From assembly GCA_018296165.2 (NCBI GenBank), contig JACKQL020000027.1, positions 620,001 through 684,000 of the forward strand: DNA of 64,000 nucleotides. Direction: 5' to 3'. This stretch comes from Termitomyces sp. T153 (lineage: Eukaryota > Basidiomycota > Agaricomycetes > Agaricales > Lyophyllaceae). The notes beneath the pieces were generated by a model. The model saw only the letters and a list, made by a program, of their open reading frames with translations. It did not search any database and had not been told where the DNA came from. This document shows positions 34,334 to 45,014 of the stretch, in pieces (within the stretch, counting starts at the first letter, position 1; each line of letters opens with the position of its first letter). Made by a program: the position numbers and the translations under genes.

Positions 34334-34680
34334 TCGTTTATAGCGATATTCGAGGGATCATTGCTGCCTCTGTCGTGGTGGTCCAAGTAACAGAGTCAAA
34401 TTTCATTCAGAGTCAATTAGTCAAAACAAGAGCGTGGTCCTGCCATCTCTTGTTCTCCCATCATCTGGTCACAGCATGCCCTTCCTCGCGGCGTCCGCGT
34501 GTCGTTGCCAATTTTCCTTCCTTGTCGTCAGTTTCTAAGCGTCGCCGAGTATTGTTACGGTTGCTGTGCTCAAATGGGACACGGTCGGTGTGGCTTTTCC
34601 CAGCGCTTTCGCTTTTAAAGGTATGGCATGGTGCACTTGCAACAATACTCCCCCCTTCCCCCCGACGATATACTTCTTCT
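34334..34680. promoter_or_regulatory. Bidirectional promoter region
   Basis: 347 nt lie between the starts of the GTPBP-like gene (-) and the F-box gene (+). The same + frame stays open upstream to 34,264, but I took the ATG at 34,681 because the upstream part overlaps the neighbour's coding region and has no family similarity. Confidence 0.35.
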
Positions 34681-36096
34681 ATGCCACTACTTCCCCCCCG
34701 TCAGATCCAGAAATGGGAACAGGCCGGACTACATCAAGGTCACGACGGGCCGGACGAATCAGATAGTTCCACCGAAGCTGAATCCAGCTCTCCACAGTTA
34801 TACCATTATTTGCCCGACATCAAGGCAATATCCCTCGAGTCACCGACATCATCCATCTTTTGTTTACCTGACAAAGTCTTGGGTTTGATCTTTGTCAATA
34901 CTCTGGATCCCTTGGTCCGTCAGTGGTATTTTGCACCTGCGGTCGATCGTCCGCCCATGGTGTTGACCCACGTCTGCAAATGGTGGAGACGCGTCGCAAT
35001 ATCATTGCCAATGCTTTGGTCATTCAATGCTTACTTGGGACTGGTTCATAGCCAGATTGCTCTATATCGACTCTTCCTCAATCGCGGCCGTGGGATGGCA
35101 CCTTTGATCATCACTTTTGACGGTTTCTATTCCACGGAGCTTGACGCTGCTCAGGACTTGTTTTTTTCGCATATCCATCTGTGGGCCGATGTGAAAATCA
35201 GCTTGGGACCATCGATTTGTTCCAAGCTTGCAGTTTTGCATCCAGGAGACGCCCTTCTGCTGAAGAAAGTCCATATTGACTCCAACAATACTCGCGTTGC
35301 CCAAAGTGATGTCCACCAACTCATTACCTTCCTTGCCCTATCACCAAATCTGTCCGCTTTGTCCTGGGACCGTGACATTCCAACTATGTTTTATTCAGTT
35401 CAATGGCAAAATGTTACAAGGTTTTCCACCGCAACTCGGCTGCATACCGGAGAATGCTGGGCATTGCTGAGCTGTTTTACACAGATCGAAGAAATTATCT
35501 TCAGCAATTATGTCTGTTCCCCCATTCGCATGTATACTCGTTCTATTCTCGTCGACAAAACCCTTCGCTCGCTGAGTATTCGAGGATCGAACCCTGTGGA
35601 GTTCCTTGATACCGTTACTCTTACCTGCTTGAATGCTCTCCGGTTATCTGCGCCCGATGATATTTATAGCATCCAGCGTCTCGTTGAACGTTCTGGTTGT
35701 ACCCTTCGCCACTTGATAGTTGAAGGGGTGGTAGATGACGACCGTGACCTTCTCGGATTTTTACGACTGGAGTGCTTTGATTCCATACACTCGCTCAGAT
35801 TCACTCAACCGGGAGATTTCAACGATAAAACAGCAGGCTTACTCACATGGCACAGGAGCGGCGATTCCCCAACTAAATTGTTCCCCCTTCTATCTGTACT
35901 CGAATTTGAGGAATGCCACACCACTGATGGTGTTTTCTCGCGGATGATCTTATCTCGGTGGAGGGGAAGCGAAAGTAAACTCAAGTGTGTCAGGCTTACA
36001 AAGGGTTGTTTGCGTAACAAACCGGTTGATGAGGCTTGTTTGAGCTCCCTCATAACAGATGATATACAATTCGTCTGGAAATCCGCGGCGTGGTAG
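34681..36096 (+). CDS. F-box-like protein with leucine-rich C-terminal part
   Basis: Intronless, about 471 aa (MPLLPPRQIQKWEQAGLHQG). The F-box-like segment is FCLPDKVLGLIFVNTLDPLV and THVCKWWRRVAISLPMLWSF at about residues 58-120. It continues with ALYRLFLNRGRGMAPLIITF, LWADVKISLGP, LLSCFTQIEEIIFSNYV, VERSGCTLRHLIVEGV and TTDGVFSRMILSRWRGS. Close paralogue of the - strand gene at 30,467-31,969, over the whole length. Probable SCF substrate receptor. Unlike its paralogue it has no intron in the N-terminal part. Confidence 0.82.
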   Translation: MPLLPPRQIQKWEQAGLHQGHDGPDESDSSTEAESSSPQLYHYLPDIKAISLESPTSSIFCLPDKVLGLIFVNTLDPLVRQWYFAPAVDRPPMVLTHVCKWWRRVAISLPMLWSFNAYLGLVHSQIALYRLFLNRGRGMAPLIITFDGFYSTELDAAQDLFFSHIHLWADVKISLGPSICSKLAVLHPGDALLLKKVHIDSNNTRVAQSDVHQLITFLALSPNLSALSWDRDIPTMFYSVQWQNVTRFSTATRLHTGECWALLSCFTQIEEIIFSNYVCSPIRMYTRSILVDKTLRSLSIRGSNPVEFLDTVTLTCLNALRLSAPDDIYSIQRLVERSGCTLRHLIVEGVVDDDRDLLGFLRLECFDSIHSLRFTQPGDFNDKTAGLLTWHRSGDSPTKLFPLLSVLEFEECHTTDGVFSRMILSRWRGSESKLKCVRLTKGCLRNKPVDEACLSSLITDDIQFVWKSAAW

Positions 36097-37018
36097 TAAC
36101 ATCCTTTTATTGTATCCAAATTATACTTGTGTTTATGGAACAAGCACTTCGAACGCAGTGGTGGCAAGCTTTCCCCACACGGGTTTTGACGCTACCCCAC
36201 TTGCCCTTTTATTCAGTCTCCTTATTAACGTGTGATTTAGTCTTTCTAGGTACTGAGGTGTATGATGCGACCTTAGCTATTGGTTAACGTAGCCAGATAT
36301 CAATATAGTGACATCGTAACAACTTTCAAAACATACAATACCATTGATTCACGTAAAGCCCATGCCGTTCTTGGAGATGCACATTTAAACTCCGAGACTA
36401 GGGGCGGGTAAAATTGAGATCACACATGAACAAAATTTTGAAAGTCTGCCATCTGGACACGGGCAGGGAGAAATTTCGAGATTTGGGCCATGCAAACAAA
36501 GTTCTGGCTGGATCCCTCGGTTCTGGACCTACATACTTACTAGGAATCGGTCATCGCGAATGAACAACTTCTCACAAGTCTGCGATTGTGGTCGAGTTGA
36601 TGGGCTGATACTCCGCTGGGAAGATGTTTGAAAGTAACAAGGATTGTAGATCAATTCCAAGGATGTTGATATTATCGAGCCATCCTGTTGTATTGACAAA
36701 ATAAGCAGTTCAGGAATCTTCGTGTAAATTGGATTGTGGCTGAGATAGAGAGGTGCTCGAGCTTGGGGACCTTAACAGTCTCTAGACTCTGACGCAGTCC
36801 GAAGGGTACAAAGCCAATCTATCGCAGTCATCCACTGGCAAATGATAAGAATACGGGAGTCCCCCCATCTAGCATGGTGGTTAAAATTCCAGCTGCGATG
36901 TTGGTGTTTGACCACTGACAGGTTATAGCATCCTGAAACTGGTTCAAGGGTTCGCGAAAGAAAATGTAGTCATCCCAAATCGCGCTTGGATCACAGAACT
37001 TTGACCCATCCGTTCCTA
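36097..37018. other. Intergenic with F-box/LRR relic
   Basis: The only recognisable content is the decayed LRR reading on the - strand at about 36,590-36,990, listed separately. Confidence 0.45.
36590..36990 (-). pseudogene. Relic of an F-box/LRR-family gene
   Basis: Read on the - strand: PLNQFQDAITCQWSNTNIAA, then after frame breaks VKVPKLEHLSISATIQFTRR FLNCL and LQSLLLSNIFPAEYQP. These resemble LGSLCISTTIQLSENFLNSI and LYSLSLSNMFATDEEL in the gene at 29,461-30,414, in the same order. Stops interrupt it (for example TAG in the QRV part near 36,780). It lies just 3' of IND1 on the same strand. Moderate similarity; could be a more distant relative. Confidence 0.4.
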
Positions 37019-38301
37019 TCACGAACTCTTCTCGCCCTTGACACTCTCCCACACCTTCGCCGCCACGCCCGCCATCTCCTTGATCCACACCTTTCCACCT
37101 CCCGAGTCCCCAGTCTCCCTCTTTTCTCGCTCCACTAGCCCATACGGCACACCACTATCGCCAGAAGCTGACAATCCCGGCACGAGTGGAAGTTCGGCGA
37201 GGATCGGAATTTTCAGCCGGCTAGCGGTTTCTCGAAAGTGATCAGGCGGCCCAAAAATATACTGCGTGTGTGAAGGAAGGGTTGTTGTTGAGGAGGAGCA
37301 AGTAGGGCAGAGGTAGTATGAGTTGTTGAGTACGAGTCCTGTTATCTAACAGACTCGTGTTGAGATCGTGTTTGGAAATCAGGTCGTGCATGTACTTACG
37401 GGGACAGAGACCTTGCGAAACATTGATATCCCTTTCTTCACATCCGCGAGGGCGACATTTTGAGGTGTTGATACAATGACGGCACCTGATTTCCGACTTT
37501 ACTCGTCACGCAAAACGAGCCCGTGCAGAGATAGACGTACCATCAACTTTGACCAGTTGACCCAACGTTAGAGGAACGTCACCTGTCCCTGGAGGCATGT
37601 CTACCACAAGGATATCCAACGGGCCGCCATTATGGGACCAGTCGACGTCAAACAGAAGCTGCTGCACGGCTTTTTGGACCATAAGGCCGCGCCAGACAAC
37701 GGCTGTGTCGTCTGTCGAGTTCGTTTCTGTAGAACGAGGGAGAAGATACCCCATGGACATCGTTGAGAGTCCGTGATTTATGAGGGGACGAAGAGCGCCA
37801 GCTAAGTATATGTCAGAAACTGTTGAGACTCGACGCACAAGCTCGAAGACGGACCTGAAGTAAGCTCGGGTTCTCCACTATTTTGTAGACCCATTAACGT
37901 GGGTACAGATGGTCCAAATACGTCAAGATCAAGTATACCGACGCGTAACCGTGCAGAGGTCATCGGGTCTTTTAATCCCGACAAACTGAACGCGAGATTT
38001 ACTATGCAACCGTTGTAAGCATCTTTTGAGAACCGAAGTCGCATCTAGGTGTGCGCACCCGCAATTGTGCTCTTCCCAACACCTCCTTTGCCACTCGCTA
38101 CAGCGATCACCTTGCGCACATTCGGTATATTCCGCTTTATGATTGGCCCACCTCGTCGAGGCATTTGCGGAGGTAGTCCACGCTGTGGTAGTCCCTACAA
38201 AATCATCAGAATAGCTGTGTACACATTGTAAGAGGGCGTACAAGAGGATTTTCATGGTAGAGAGAAGAAGTTGTATTGAAGAGACGTCGAAGACGAATCA
38301 T
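37019..38301 (-). CDS. IND1: Iron-sulfur protein IND1/NUBPL, Mrp/Nbp35-type P-loop ATPase
   Basis: Mitochondrial Fe-S carrier for assembly of respiratory complex I. The start at 38,301 gives [20 protein letters not shown], a basic, Ser/Arg-rich presequence. A 46-nt intron follows, then [35 protein letters not shown] (deviant Walker A) spliced to [72 protein letters not shown], and the CxxC motif LCPTC that binds the bridging cluster. The end is [20 protein letters not shown] then EKSS and TGA at 37,019. Five or more introns of about 50 nt. Presence of IND1 fits a fungus with complex I. Confidence 0.93.
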
Positions 38302-39520
38302 ACGAAGGCGCCAAAAGTCGGAATCGGAATTCGGATATATCTTTTGCAAAGTGTTGAGTGTTCGATTTGGATCCGGATGGTCACCATCCTTTTCGCAGAA
38401 AACCCCAGTGGCTTCGATGTAGTCCATGGGTGCTCAGGCAGCCCGAGCACCCTTCGGGGCATTTGACGGCAGATCCAGATAGGCCCGAGCGAATCATAGC
38501 AGACCAAAGTGTAATCATCGACCGTTTTTCCTCAATGGCGGATTATACCTGGGTCACTTCAGGGACCTGCCGGCTGTCCAGCCCTTGACGCATCATGGAC
38601 AGGCGTTTAGGTAACCCCAGAAACAAGATCAAATCCAGCCTTCTTCATCAACTGTCATCCATCACCTCTGTCACCGAGCAGTGTCTTCCCGACAAATCGT
38701 TGGAATCCTTCAACTCGACCGGAATATCCATCCTCAAAATTTTCGTTTTACTGAATCTACTGAAAATACCTTGCGTGGCAACTCGAATCATTGGAATCAT
38801 TACATTTTATCGTCCGAAGGCTGAGGTCGACTTTCCTGTGTGTTCTTCATTCACTTCTTCTCTCGTTCCCGAAGTTGTCACATATATGCCCATCCTTCCC
38901 AACGTATCCACCCCCCAGCCACAATCCTGCCACAAAATCTAGTACTGCTCTCCCTCGATCTCTACAGTCCCCCCTCCCGATGCCTGATGTCTCTCACGAA
39001 GTCTTGGGACGTAGCACGGTGGATCGAATGCCCAGCCATGTCGTAGATCTCTCGTCCAATAGTGATTAAGAATATGCAAAGGTGTATAAGGCCCCCGAGC
39101 TGTTTGAGCCGAATATTACTCATACATAAGTAGAACGACCAAGGCTCGCGATATTTATGCATGGTACCCCGTATGCTTCCTATTTTTTCTGTCAGTGTGG
39201 ATCTTTGTTCTTAACATTACACTTTAGATCCTCTCAAGAGATGTCGTGTACACATAGCCAGGCCAAAAATCTCCGATGCATTTGAACTTCGAGGGACGAT
39301 GATGGTACTTGCTAACAGTAGATTGTTTCGGCTCAACGATGGACCGTCATACCACCACACGGACGGACCATCATACTCGTCTAGTAGTGAGTGTACTGTC
39401 TTTGGATCGCTGGCTTAATGGTATCGTGTGTCTGATATTTCACTGCGATGATTTGGGCAATTTCCCTCCTTTGATTCAGGCCGCCCGCATCTATATAGAC
39501 ATTTGGCCTTCTACATCAAC
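38302..39520. other. Intergenic, no gene recognised
   Basis: A frame at 38,595-38,942 (115 codons) and overlapping frames to 39,069 are Leu/Ser/Pro-rich, and may be remains of an F-box/LRR gene, but no motif is firm. A perfect 8-bp hairpin (gggtgctc...gagcaccc, 9-nt loop) lies at 38,428-38,452. Confidence 0.4.
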
Positions 39521-39605
39521 GGGTCGATGGCGTAGTTGGTTATCGCATCTGTCTCACATTGGAAATGTGCACAGGAGGTCCTCAGTTCGAGCCTGGGTCG
39601 ACTCA
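39521..39605 (+). tRNA. tRNA-Val(CAC) with an 11-nt intron
   Basis: A cloverleaf folds by hand. Acceptor stem GGGTCGA (39,521-39,527) pairs with TCGACTC (39,598-39,604) with one G-U; discriminator A. D stem GCG/CGC. Anticodon stem TCTGT (39,548-39,552) pairs with ACAGG (39,571-39,575). The loop has anticodon CAC at 39,555-39,557, then A37, then an 11-nt intron (ttggaaatgtg, 39,559-39,569) before C38. T arm CTCAG-TTCGAGC-CTGGG. The intron position after base 37 is the canonical nuclear site. 74 nt after splicing; CCA is not encoded. Decodes GTG. Confidence 0.92.
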
Positions 39606-40746
39606 TCATGAATCACAGGGGTGGTTCATTTTATTTAATGGTCTTACACGATCCTCTTGTTGTCTTCATCCTTCGTCTCGTTCTCAAAGGCGTTCAATTC
39701 GCACTACGACGGAGTCATAACTGACTTCTCCCTGATCCTTTTGGTGCTTTATCTTCAGTGTTCCTCTCGGAGTTTAGTCCGCACCACGACGAAATTATAA
39801 GGTTGGCCTGACGAGACGACAATGTAGACCGATTTCAATGTAGGCAGTGTATGGTCCCAGTTGGCCCATCCACATGAGGGCACGTGCCCCCATAACCTCC
39901 TGTCTAATCATGTGAGCCATCTTGATCAGCACTACCTGTGAAGTTGCTTACAGCGTTACGATTGGATTCTGAACAGGGTGAGTTGCGGTCCCGCGCGATC
40001 TTGATTGACCCGTCCTTGTCGTTTCGTTGATGATGAACATACAAGAACTTGTTGATTAGACATCGACACTAAGACGTCGAATTTCGAAAAGTCCATGCCA
40101 AGCCCTCTCACAGTAACAGAAAAGCATCAGGTGGACAGTGTTCCGGAACCACTTCGGTGGCTCTTCAGGTTACTAGTAGCATCCGTCTGTGAACTTGCAG
40201 CAAGTGATGTTTGGCCCTTTCATTCTTTGTGGACGGAACTTGTTACTTGCGTCGACTCTTCAAGACCCTTGCAGTGAGTCCTTGCACTCAGTACTTCAGA
40301 TGCAGCGGCTTCGATCAAGTCACGGCCTGAAAAATCTGACTGTGAATTACGGAGGCGCTCGCCTCAATCTCGGTGTCAGCTTCTGCTCTTTCTCTTCTAC
40401 AGCCTGGCCTTGCGGCTCCAACAATTATCCGTCTTACTTATTCTAGCTCTGATTGTTCAATTTCGTTCCAGAAGCTTCGCTCAGAAGAGACAATAATATA
40501 ATGTGAAGTGAAATGCACCTCTAGCAAGTTCCAACAAGAAGTCTGGCTTGACGTCGGGTTAACTTTTCAATTTTCTGTTCTGGCCGAAGATGGCTTGTAT
40601 CATACATGTGACGCTCGTATCGTATCATATCTTCCGAGACTAAGGTCAAATTTCACCTTAGCTTGGCTAATGCTTGCGGAGTATAAAAGGCTTTATGTTA
40701 TAGAGCGCTTCGACGCCACTCAGACTATTGGAAAGTTGTACTAGCC
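39606..40746. other. Intergenic upstream of CE15
   Basis: No gene recognised. Two similar short blocks, 'ttcaattcgcactacgacggag' and 'tagtccgcaccacgacgaaat', lie at 39,694 and 39,775. The 3' part is the CE15 promoter. Confidence 0.45.
40682..40688 (+). promoter_or_regulatory. TATA box of the glucuronoyl esterase gene
   Basis: TATAAAA, followed by GG, 59 nt upstream of the CE15 start codon, a good spacing for a basidiomycete core promoter with a short leader. Confidence 0.6.
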
Positions 40747-42197
40747 ATGATTCTTCAGTATTCGCTCGTCGCTATTGCGATTGCCTTTCCGGCACTTGCA
40801 CAGCAACCTGTGTACGCACAATGTAAGCAATCGCCTGTGTCATTATGTTTCAGTTCCTTATTAACCATTCTTTCTGTATAGGTGGAGGCCTTGATTGGAC
40901 TGGTGGAACGACGTGTGCCGCCGGTTCTGTCTGTACTCCTGTGAATAATTGGTACTCACAATGTCTGCCTGGAACTGCAATCACAACGACGCCCACTACC
41001 TCGATCACTCCTACCACAACACCCACGACGACACCCACTACGTCTGTTCCCGGCGCTACTACGACTGGTTCTGGAAGCGCGACTTGCACAGCCCTGCCAA
41101 GCAGCATCCCTCTGACGTCGAATGCCAAGTTACCTGATCCGTTCAAATTTGTAGGCGGATCTCGTACGGTTACAAAAGCAGACTGGGATTGCCGTCGCGA
41201 CGAAATCTCTCAGCTTCTCCAGCGCTACGAGCTGGGAACGTTACCACCCAAGCCCCAGACCGTCACCGCATCCCTCTCTGGCAACACTCTGACAATCAAT
41301 GTCTCCGACAGTGGAAAGTCGATCTCATTCTCTGTTACTATTTCAGCCCCTTCTGGTGCCACCGCACCTTATCCCGCCATTATTGCCTATGGTGGCATGA
41401 GTATTCCTCAGCCGTCGGGTGTCGCCGTGATTACCTTCAACAACGATGACATGGCGGCTCAAGTGAACGGCGGTAGTCGCGGCCAAGGCAAATTCTATAC
41501 TCTCTATGGCTCTGGACACTCTGCGGGTGCCATGACCGCGTGGGCTTGGGGAGTCTCCCGCATTATTGATGCCCTTGAGATGACACCTAATACCAACATT
41601 GACCTCGAGCGCATCGCAGTCACAGGATGCTCGCGTAACGGAAAGGGCGCACTTGTTGCGGGTGCCTTTGAAACTCGCATCGCACTCACAATACCCCAAG
41701 AGTCAGGCTCGGGTGGCGCTGGATGCTGGCGTATTTCTGACGATATGCTCGCGAGTGGTATAAACACACAGACTGCGTCTGAAATAGTCCAAGAGAACGT
41801 CTGGTTCTCACCTCTGTTCGACCAGTACACGAGCCAAGTGCGAAACCTTCCTTTCGATCACCATATGCTTTCTGCTCTCGTTGCACCCCGAGCCTTGCTG
41901 ATTATTGACAATACAAGTATCGACTGGCTAGGCCCACGCAGTGTCTGGGGATGCCAAACGACGGCACATGAAATCTGGAAGGCATTGGGAGTACCAGATA
42001 ACATGGGCGTGTCTCAAGTTGGGAATCATAATCATTGTGCATTCCCTTCCAGCGAGCAGGCTGATCTCGATGCCTTTGTTAACAAGTTCTTAAAGGGGCA
42101 GAGCACGAATACGAACATCATCAGGACTGATGGCGCGAATAACCTCGGCTTCGTAGCAGCAAACTACGTTGACTGGACCACTCCCACTCTCACATAG
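40747..42197 (+). CDS. 4-O-methyl-glucuronoyl methylesterase (CE15) with N-terminal CBM1
   Basis: Secreted enzyme that cleaves ester bonds between glucuronic acid of xylan and lignin alcohols. Exon 1 is 40,747-40,822 (signal peptide MILQYSLVAIAIAFPALAQQ), the intron is 40,823-40,881, and exon 2 runs to 42,197. Residues about 25-55 form a CBM1 cellulose-binding module (QCGGLDWTGGTTCAAGSVC, NNWYSQCLPG). A Thr/Pro linker with repeated TTPTT follows. The catalytic domain has YGGMSIPQPSGVAVITFNND, the serine motif GCSRNGKGALVAGAFE, IPQESGSGGAGCWR with the acidic residue, and the histidine in VGNHNHCAFPS. All triad residues are present, about 465 aa, so active in principle. TATA box upstream. Fits wood or litter decay. 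Confidence 0.95.
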
Positions 42198-42419
42198 ATG
42201 CCTCGTGATCAAGTGGGAAAAAAATCACACTAGGGTGACCTTGACACATGACATTCGATTGCTTAGTACTTGTAAATGTAAAGATAGAATGCATAGTCCT
42301 GAACACGGGCAGAAACTTGATTCTGGTTCTGTAAAGGTGTGAATCCAACGTTTTGAGGGATCACATCACTATACCGGCCCGCTTGTCTCCGACTCGGGCA
42401 TTGCTCTCGCACTCCACAC

Positions 42420-44226
42420 ATGGAATCTTGGAAGTTTGGTTACGAAGAGCTGTGCGACGAACTCTCGACTCTCATCGCCAACTTTCCGCCTCCGTTTATC
42501 TACATTTACGACACCGCTTGCCCTAGAATTACGGGTTCCACTATCGCAACCCTTCTCGACAGGATAGTCAGCACTGATCCAGGTCCATCGAAACGCATTC
42601 ACTTCGCGAAAGTGAACGCAATCGCGTGTTTGACAGCTCGACTGCTATATGACTCCATACTGAATGTATTGGCCAAATGGAGCCCGGACTGGAATGATGG
42701 ATGTCCCAACTGGAGTCTGGAGGGCGACACGCAGAGGTTTAACGAAAACTTTGATGGTTTTATTCACGGGCTCCGTGCGGTTAGCTCACATTTGCGCGAC
42801 AAGTCCAAGGTGAAAGGAAAAGGGAAGGAGAGGATGAAGTCAGAGGCAGATGAAGTGCGGCTTGTCATTGTAATAGAATGCGCAGAGAGGTTGAAAGAAA
42901 CCCTGCCTGAACTTCTTGTGCCACTGACGCGGTTGACTGAGCTTGTACGTCGAAAGTTTCTTACACAAGGGACTGCACTTACTAGAGTCACAGACACAAC
43001 TTGACTTGTCTGTTATCTTACTCTCAGAAGTTAGGTGGGAAGCCATACGGCCTCCGCTTGGCGCCTCTCCTGACCCATATTTCATCGATCTACCTCCACT
43101 GAGCAAAGAAGGTATGTGCAAATTGAACCATGTACAGAGAGTTGACTTATATTGAACTGAAGTCATCGTACAACGCCTCATATTCAACTTCACCCCTTCC
43201 AACGACCTTTCAGCAGGCCCTTACCATGCATCCCTGAAAGGACTCTATTCACATTTTGCAACCGTCCTATGTGACGTCTGCTACCCTTTCGTACATGATC
43301 CTTTAGAAATTGAATACATCGCAGCTGCTCGATGGCCCGGCTTCGTGCAACCGGTTCTCGACGAACATCGACGTTTCCTAGCTGACGAAATGGACCTCGA
43401 TGATCCAGAGCAAGCGCAACTTGAACCTCCGGCAGAAGTCGTTCGCATGCGACTCAGTCGGCTTTTCAATGCATCACTGAGCGCCGCTCTCGAGGAACTC
43501 TACCCCCGCCTCACCAATGCAACTGATTGGGCCGCCAAAAACAAGCCTGAGCCTGATTTACTTTCAGCTCAGCCAGCAGAGATTCCGAGAGGCAAGGACC
43601 AACCTGGAAAAAGCAGTGAAGCCGCTGCTTTGGCTCTGCCGCGTATGTCCAGGTTCATCCTGGTAGCTACATTTTTGGCGTCGACGAACCCGGGAAAATC
43701 AGATATACGTATGTTTGGGCGAGGTCTGGATGAGAAGAAAAGAAGACGACGAGTGAGAAAGACGACGAAGAGTGGTCCAACAAAGGTGAGGTTTTGTGTT
43801 TCGCCTATACTAGACTCCTTTCTTAACTTCGTAAATTTCAGGTCCCACAGAGGCTCCTTGGACCCGTAGCCTTCCCACTAGACAGGCTCTTAGCGATCCT
43901 CGGCGCGCTGTTGGAGGAGAACGACGTCGAAACCCGGCTGCTAGCTCCCGAGTTTAAGATTCCTGGTGAATATACAGACATGGAGACCAGCAGGGTTGCG
44001 GTCTACTCGGCAGTATGTAATAAATCAACAACTTTCTTTCGTTGTTCCTGACACATCATTCTAGGTGATGGAACTTACATCTATGCGCCTCATTCATCGA
44101 ACAACACCAGGTGATAGGATCGACGGCCCACCATCGTTCAAATGTGGAATTTCGTATGATGTGGCGTTGGCGTTGGCAAAGGAACTCTCTATTCCGCTCA
44201 ATGACTTGATGTGGGATCCAGCATAG
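42420..44226 (+). CDS. ORC5: Origin recognition complex subunit 5
   Basis: Nuclear AAA+-related subunit of ORC, which marks replication origins and loads MCM. Start at 42,420 (MESWKFGYEELCDELSTLIA); the exon runs to about 42,942, then introns of about 45-60 nt. Visible: the substituted P-loop region FIYIYDTACPRITGSTIATL, RLVIVIECAERLKE and LLVPLTRLTEL (Walker B-like region), LDLSVILLSEVRWEAIRPPL, GASPDPYFIDLPPLSKE, then the C-terminal ORC5 domain with LPRMSRFILVATFLASTNPG, SDIRMFGRG, a basic EKKRRRRVRKTTK patch, QRLLGPVAFPLDRLLAILGA and MELTSMRLIHRT. TAG at 44,226. Broken copies of its 5' end lie 9.6 kb upstream (32,510-32,836). It sits only 222 nt after the CE15 stop. Confidence 0.93.
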
Positions 44227-45014
44227 CGTTTGATCCAATGTTTATATGTATGGTCTAGTCCAAGGCTCGTAGACTGCATTCTTAGTAATGTGTTTTCCTA
44301 TATACCTCTGAAAACACAACTGATCAAAAACATCTCAATATATGTAATGTCTTCTGCTGGCTTTCCTTGACTTCAGCCTTGACAGTCTCTTCCAAGTCTT
44401 TATTTTCTGTCGTCAATTGGAAACAGACAACCAATGCAATTGATTCGAAGTTTGCTGCAACTTCACTTTGCAGACTTTCTTTCACAAGACGGGATGGATC
44501 ACTTTGCTCCATGAATTGACTACGTATTCACTTGGGAAAGGCCACGCTTGACAAAATACGATAGGCATCGGTCAAGGCATAATACTCCTTTTCATGAGTC
44601 ATGCCTGCCACGCCATCCTCCTATGCACGCTGTCATATAGACCTGGTAAGATTCCATCTTGCTATGTTCTGACATGACTATGTCATGAATTGGGCGGGAT
44701 TAAAGCAGACCAAATGTCAGAGCGTCCTGAAATTCTCTGTGCATTAACACGGTAAGAGTCCTTTTGTGACATCAATATAAAGCTTATTTGAGTCCAGAGG
44801 ACTCTTAAAGCACACCTTTATTCTAAGCCGATCATATCGACGACTCCTCGTTCTTCTTTCTCTTCACCGGAACACTCATTTTTGACGTTGCCACCACCGC
44901 CACCGCCTTCACCATTCAACATATCATGTCCTCATTTCAAGCAGAACATACTATATTGACACCCACTATATCTCAAACCCCTCGTCCACCAAGCCACTAC
45001 TTCACATTCGTCAT
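44227..45014. other. Intergenic between convergent ORC5 and GH35 genes
   Basis: 3' flanks of two convergent genes. No gene is recognised; the open frame at 44,926-45,189 is the antisense of the GH35 C-terminus. Confidence 0.55.

Noticed and set aside
38428..38452. Perfect 8-bp hairpin
   Set aside because: No T tract or neighbouring gene end; a single small hairpin in intergenic DNA is expected by chance.
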